Assembly (NCBI GenBank): GCA_030803735.1
Contig: JAURUC010000001.1
Location: 1,559,501 to 1,623,500, forward strand
Length of the DNA: 64,000 nucleotides
Source: Actinopolyspora lacussalsi
GTDB taxonomy: Bacteria > Actinomycetota > Actinomycetes > Mycobacteriales > Pseudonocardiaceae
Direction of reading: 5' to 3'
The position numbers and the translations under genes are program-made. Of this stretch, positions 62,639-64,000 are shown in pieces. The notes under the pieces were generated by a model. It searched no databases. It saw nothing but the letters and a program-made list of their open reading frames with translations, and was not told the DNA's origin. Positions within the stretch are counted from its first letter, which is position 1. Every line of letters starts with the position of its first letter.

Positions 62639-63009
62639 GGGTCTGAAGAAGAACCGGGACAGATTGAACGCTAAGCCCTTGATCGCAGTTCAGCGTGCGG
62701 TGTGGGGTGCGGGAGTGTGTCGCTGGAGTTTCTGAGTGATGAGCAGGTAGAGGAGTTCGGGTGGTCTACGTGGGCGCCGTCGCAGCCGGAGTTGGACCGG
62801 TTTTGTGTGCTCAGCGATATCGACGTGACCCGCGTGCGGCAGCGGCGGCGTCCGCAGAATCGGCTGGGGATGGCCGTGCAGCTGGTGACGATGCGCATGC
62901 TCGGCCGGTTTCTGCCCGATCCGTTGGAGGTGCCCTGGCAAATCGTCGAGCGGCTGGCGGGGCAGGTCGACATCAATGATCTGTCTGTCCCGGTTCTTCC
63001 TCAGACCCC
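62639..63009 (+). mobile_element. Miniature Tn3-derived element
   Basis: The left end (62639-62675) is a Tn3-type terminal repeat, GGGTCTGAAGAAGAACCGGG through GAACGCTAAG. The right end (63009 back to 62984) is its inverted partner for the first 26 bases, with one mismatch in the shared part. Between them is only the 5' end of a Tn3 tnpA. This matches the layout of Tn3-derived inverted-repeat miniature elements. No 5-bp target duplication is seen. Confidence 0.55.
62717..62983 (+). pseudogene. Tn3-family transposase N-terminal fragment
   Basis: GTG 62717 opens SLEFLSDEQVEEFGWSTWAP, SQPELDRFCVLSDIDVTRVR and NRLGMAVQLVTMRMLGRFLP, the DUF4158 N-terminal domain of Tn3 TnpA. It runs directly into the right inverted repeat after AGQVDIND, about 90 residues in. 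The rest of the roughly 1000-residue transposase is absent. Confidence 0.75.
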
Positions 63010-63097
63010 GAGTGCCACGCCGGTTGATCAACGACAACCGCCCAGGTCTCCACACGGGAACCGAGGGGCGAGGCGTGGTCGACGGTGCCAGTGTCGG

Positions 63098-63310
63098 CTA
63101 GGTACTCCGTTGGGCCACGGCCATCTCGTCGAGAGTGATGCCGAGGTGCCCGCAGTGCGCGGTGGCCATGGTCATCACGGTCGTCACCGGCAGTCGAGGA
63201 AGTCGTTCCTGCGCGACGCACCTGCCGCACAGGGTCAGGCAGATGATGCCCACGGTAGTGTCGAGGGTGGCCACGTCGAGGTCGTCGGTGCGCCCGCAGC
63301 GTGCGCGCTG
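63098..63310 (-). pseudogene. Fragment of a small conserved-looking protein
   Basis: The minus strand reads DDLDVATLDTTVGIICLTLC, GRCVAQERLPRLPVTTVMTM and ATAHCGHLGITLDEMAVAQ-stop. The sequence is coherent and Cys-containing, like short accessory proteins near actinomycete integrative elements. No start codon or ribosome site is found in frame, so it appears to be a fragment. Confidence 0.35.
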
Positions 63311-63389
63311 CTCCTTCAGGGGAGAATCGGGTGGTGTCGTCCACGTCCATACTCTCGGTCGCTTTCGTGTCGTCGTCTCGGTATTGCGT

Positions 63390-63795
63390 CACCTTGACGT
63401 ATGTCCGTCGCGCAATTCCTTGCGCTGTACCTGACGTGGCTAGGGATATCCGTTCGTTTCACGGGCCTCTCGGGCGCGGGTGGTGGCGTGGATGGCTTCC
63501 CGGGTGATGGCGAGTTCGGGGTTTTGCGCTCGACTTGGGTTTCGTCGCGGTCGGCCAGCAGGGCGAACGTCCAGTCCCGGGCCTGGTGGTATTCGAGCCC
63601 GTCCGGGGCGGCGTGGCCGAGGAGGTTGCGCATAGGTTCCACTGTGGTCCGCAGGTCCTACCAGGCTGCCTGGCCGGCGAGGTACAGCTCGGCGCCGTGG
63701 CGGGAGCTGCGGATGCTCATGCGTTCCAGGATGGGCAGTGTTTCCACGCTGTCGCCTTCCAGTTCCACCAGCTCGATCTGCTCGTGCACGCCGCC
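63390..63795 (-). pseudogene. Interrupted minus-strand frame, unknown
   Basis: The frame reads EQIELVELEGDSVETLPILE and MSIRSSRHGAELYLAGQAAW, meets TAG at 63658-63660, then continues in the same frame with TVEPMRNLLGHAAPDGLEYH and ARDWTFALLADRDETQVERK. The composition looks coding, and the stop makes it a likely pseudogene. Family not recognised. Confidence 0.4.
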
Positions 63796-63985
63796 GACCA
63801 CGACCCCGGCCGGCACCGGTTGCGTACCGCCGCGCTCGTGGCGCTGCTGACCGGCACCGGCTGCCTCGTGGCCGAAGCGCTGCACCTGGATGTGGGCGAC
63901 TACTACACCCACGCCGACTACCGGGTGGTCGAGCTGACCCGCAAAGGCGGCAAGCACCAACGCGTGCCGGTTGGGCTTGTCAAGT
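63785..63985 (+). pseudogene. Tyrosine recombinase fragment
   Basis: The plus strand reads DPGRHRLRTAALVALLTGTG, CLVAEALHLDVGDYYTH, then VVELTRKGGKHQRVPV before similarity ends. This is the start of an integrase catalytic domain, but the position of the first catalytic Arg (GTGLRVSEAL in relatives) reads GTGCLVAEAL. It is a decayed, truncated piece running to the window edge. Confidence 0.55.
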
Positions 63986-64000
63986 TTTTGTGTAAGGCCT

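Larger units (their letters stand above)
63010..64000. other. Decayed right edge
   Basis: The last kilobase holds fragments only: a small Cys/His-bearing frame on the minus strand, an interrupted minus-strand frame and an integrase scrap on the plus strand. No intact gene is visible. Confidence 0.5.

Noticed and set aside
62639..63009. Inverted repeats read as phage attachment sites
   Set aside because: They are inverted, not direct, and have the start and end sequences typical of Tn3 termini, with tnpA sequence directly inside.
1..64000. tRNA or rRNA genes
   Set aside because: No tRNA-like cloverleaf with a GGTTCGA-type arm and no rRNA signature was noticed. A tRNAscan or Rfam run would settle it.

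Overview
The window is very GC-rich, uses GTG starts freely and carries many GTGA/ATGA gene overlaps. With a conservon operon, F420-type luciferase-like oxidoreductases, a Tat-exported actinomycete beta-helix protein and ectoine genes, it points to a filamentous or halophilic actinomycete (Pseudonocardiales or Actinopolyspora-like). The genus is an inference; there is no rRNA or tRNA to anchor it.

Layout. 0.3-9.8 kb: chromosomal-looking genes: an SDR, a sulfite-oxidase-type molybdoenzyme, an F420-type oxidoreductase, a four-gene overlapping block (acyl-CoA dehydrogenase-like, PIG-L deacetylase, NodS-like methyltransferase, GT2 glycosyltransferase), a membrane Rieske protein and a Cys-rich copper-storage protein. 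10.7-14.2 kb: a conservon (sensor kinase, roadblock, DUF742, GTPase) ending in a GAF protein. 14.3-27.3 kb: a multidomain lipid or polyketide locus resembling Pfa/Hgl secondary-lipid synthases: a divergent acyl-CoA dehydrogenase, an EF-hand protein, a PfaD-like enoyl reductase, a KS-AT-ACP-KR megasynthase, a multi-hotdog dehydratase and a thioester reductase. 27.6-33.6 kb: an integrase scrap, an MFS/HxlR divergent pair, a Tat-exported beta-helix protein and decayed genes. 33.6-38.5 kb: an NrtR-like Nudix regulator, a nucleosidase-like protein with an in-frame stop and a two-TM protein, possibly a nucleotide-centred conflict system, abutted by a dead IS5-family element.

38.9-56.2 kb is the most unusual part. 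Ectoine genes (ectB, ectA, ectC, an ectD-type hydroxylase and an aspartokinase) are interleaved with a BtrK/VinO-like PLP decarboxylase, a holo-ACP synthase fused to a 3-aminobutyryl-CoA ammonia-lyase-like hotdog domain, an acyl-AMP ligase, a free ACP, and a P450 with its own ferredoxin and reductase. A CGNR protein, a LuxR-type regulator and an MFS exporter flank the set. EctA has lost the usual acetyl-CoA pyrophosphate motif and EctC has His at a metal-ligand Tyr position. I infer a pathway that makes an ACP-bound beta-amino or alpha,beta-unsaturated acyl group, transfers it to 2,4-diaminobutyrate, cyclises it to an ectoine analogue and oxidises that product.

54.1-64 kb is a graveyard of mobile DNA: serine-recombinase fragments in opposite orientation around the aspartokinase, a pobA remnant, Tn3-family inverted repeats and tnpA fragments, an intact tyrosine recombinase behind a perfect 22-bp palindrome, an XRE regulator with two small partners, and a Cys-rich halocin-like precursor followed by a small membrane protein. 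I found no CRISPR array, no rRNA and no tRNA.
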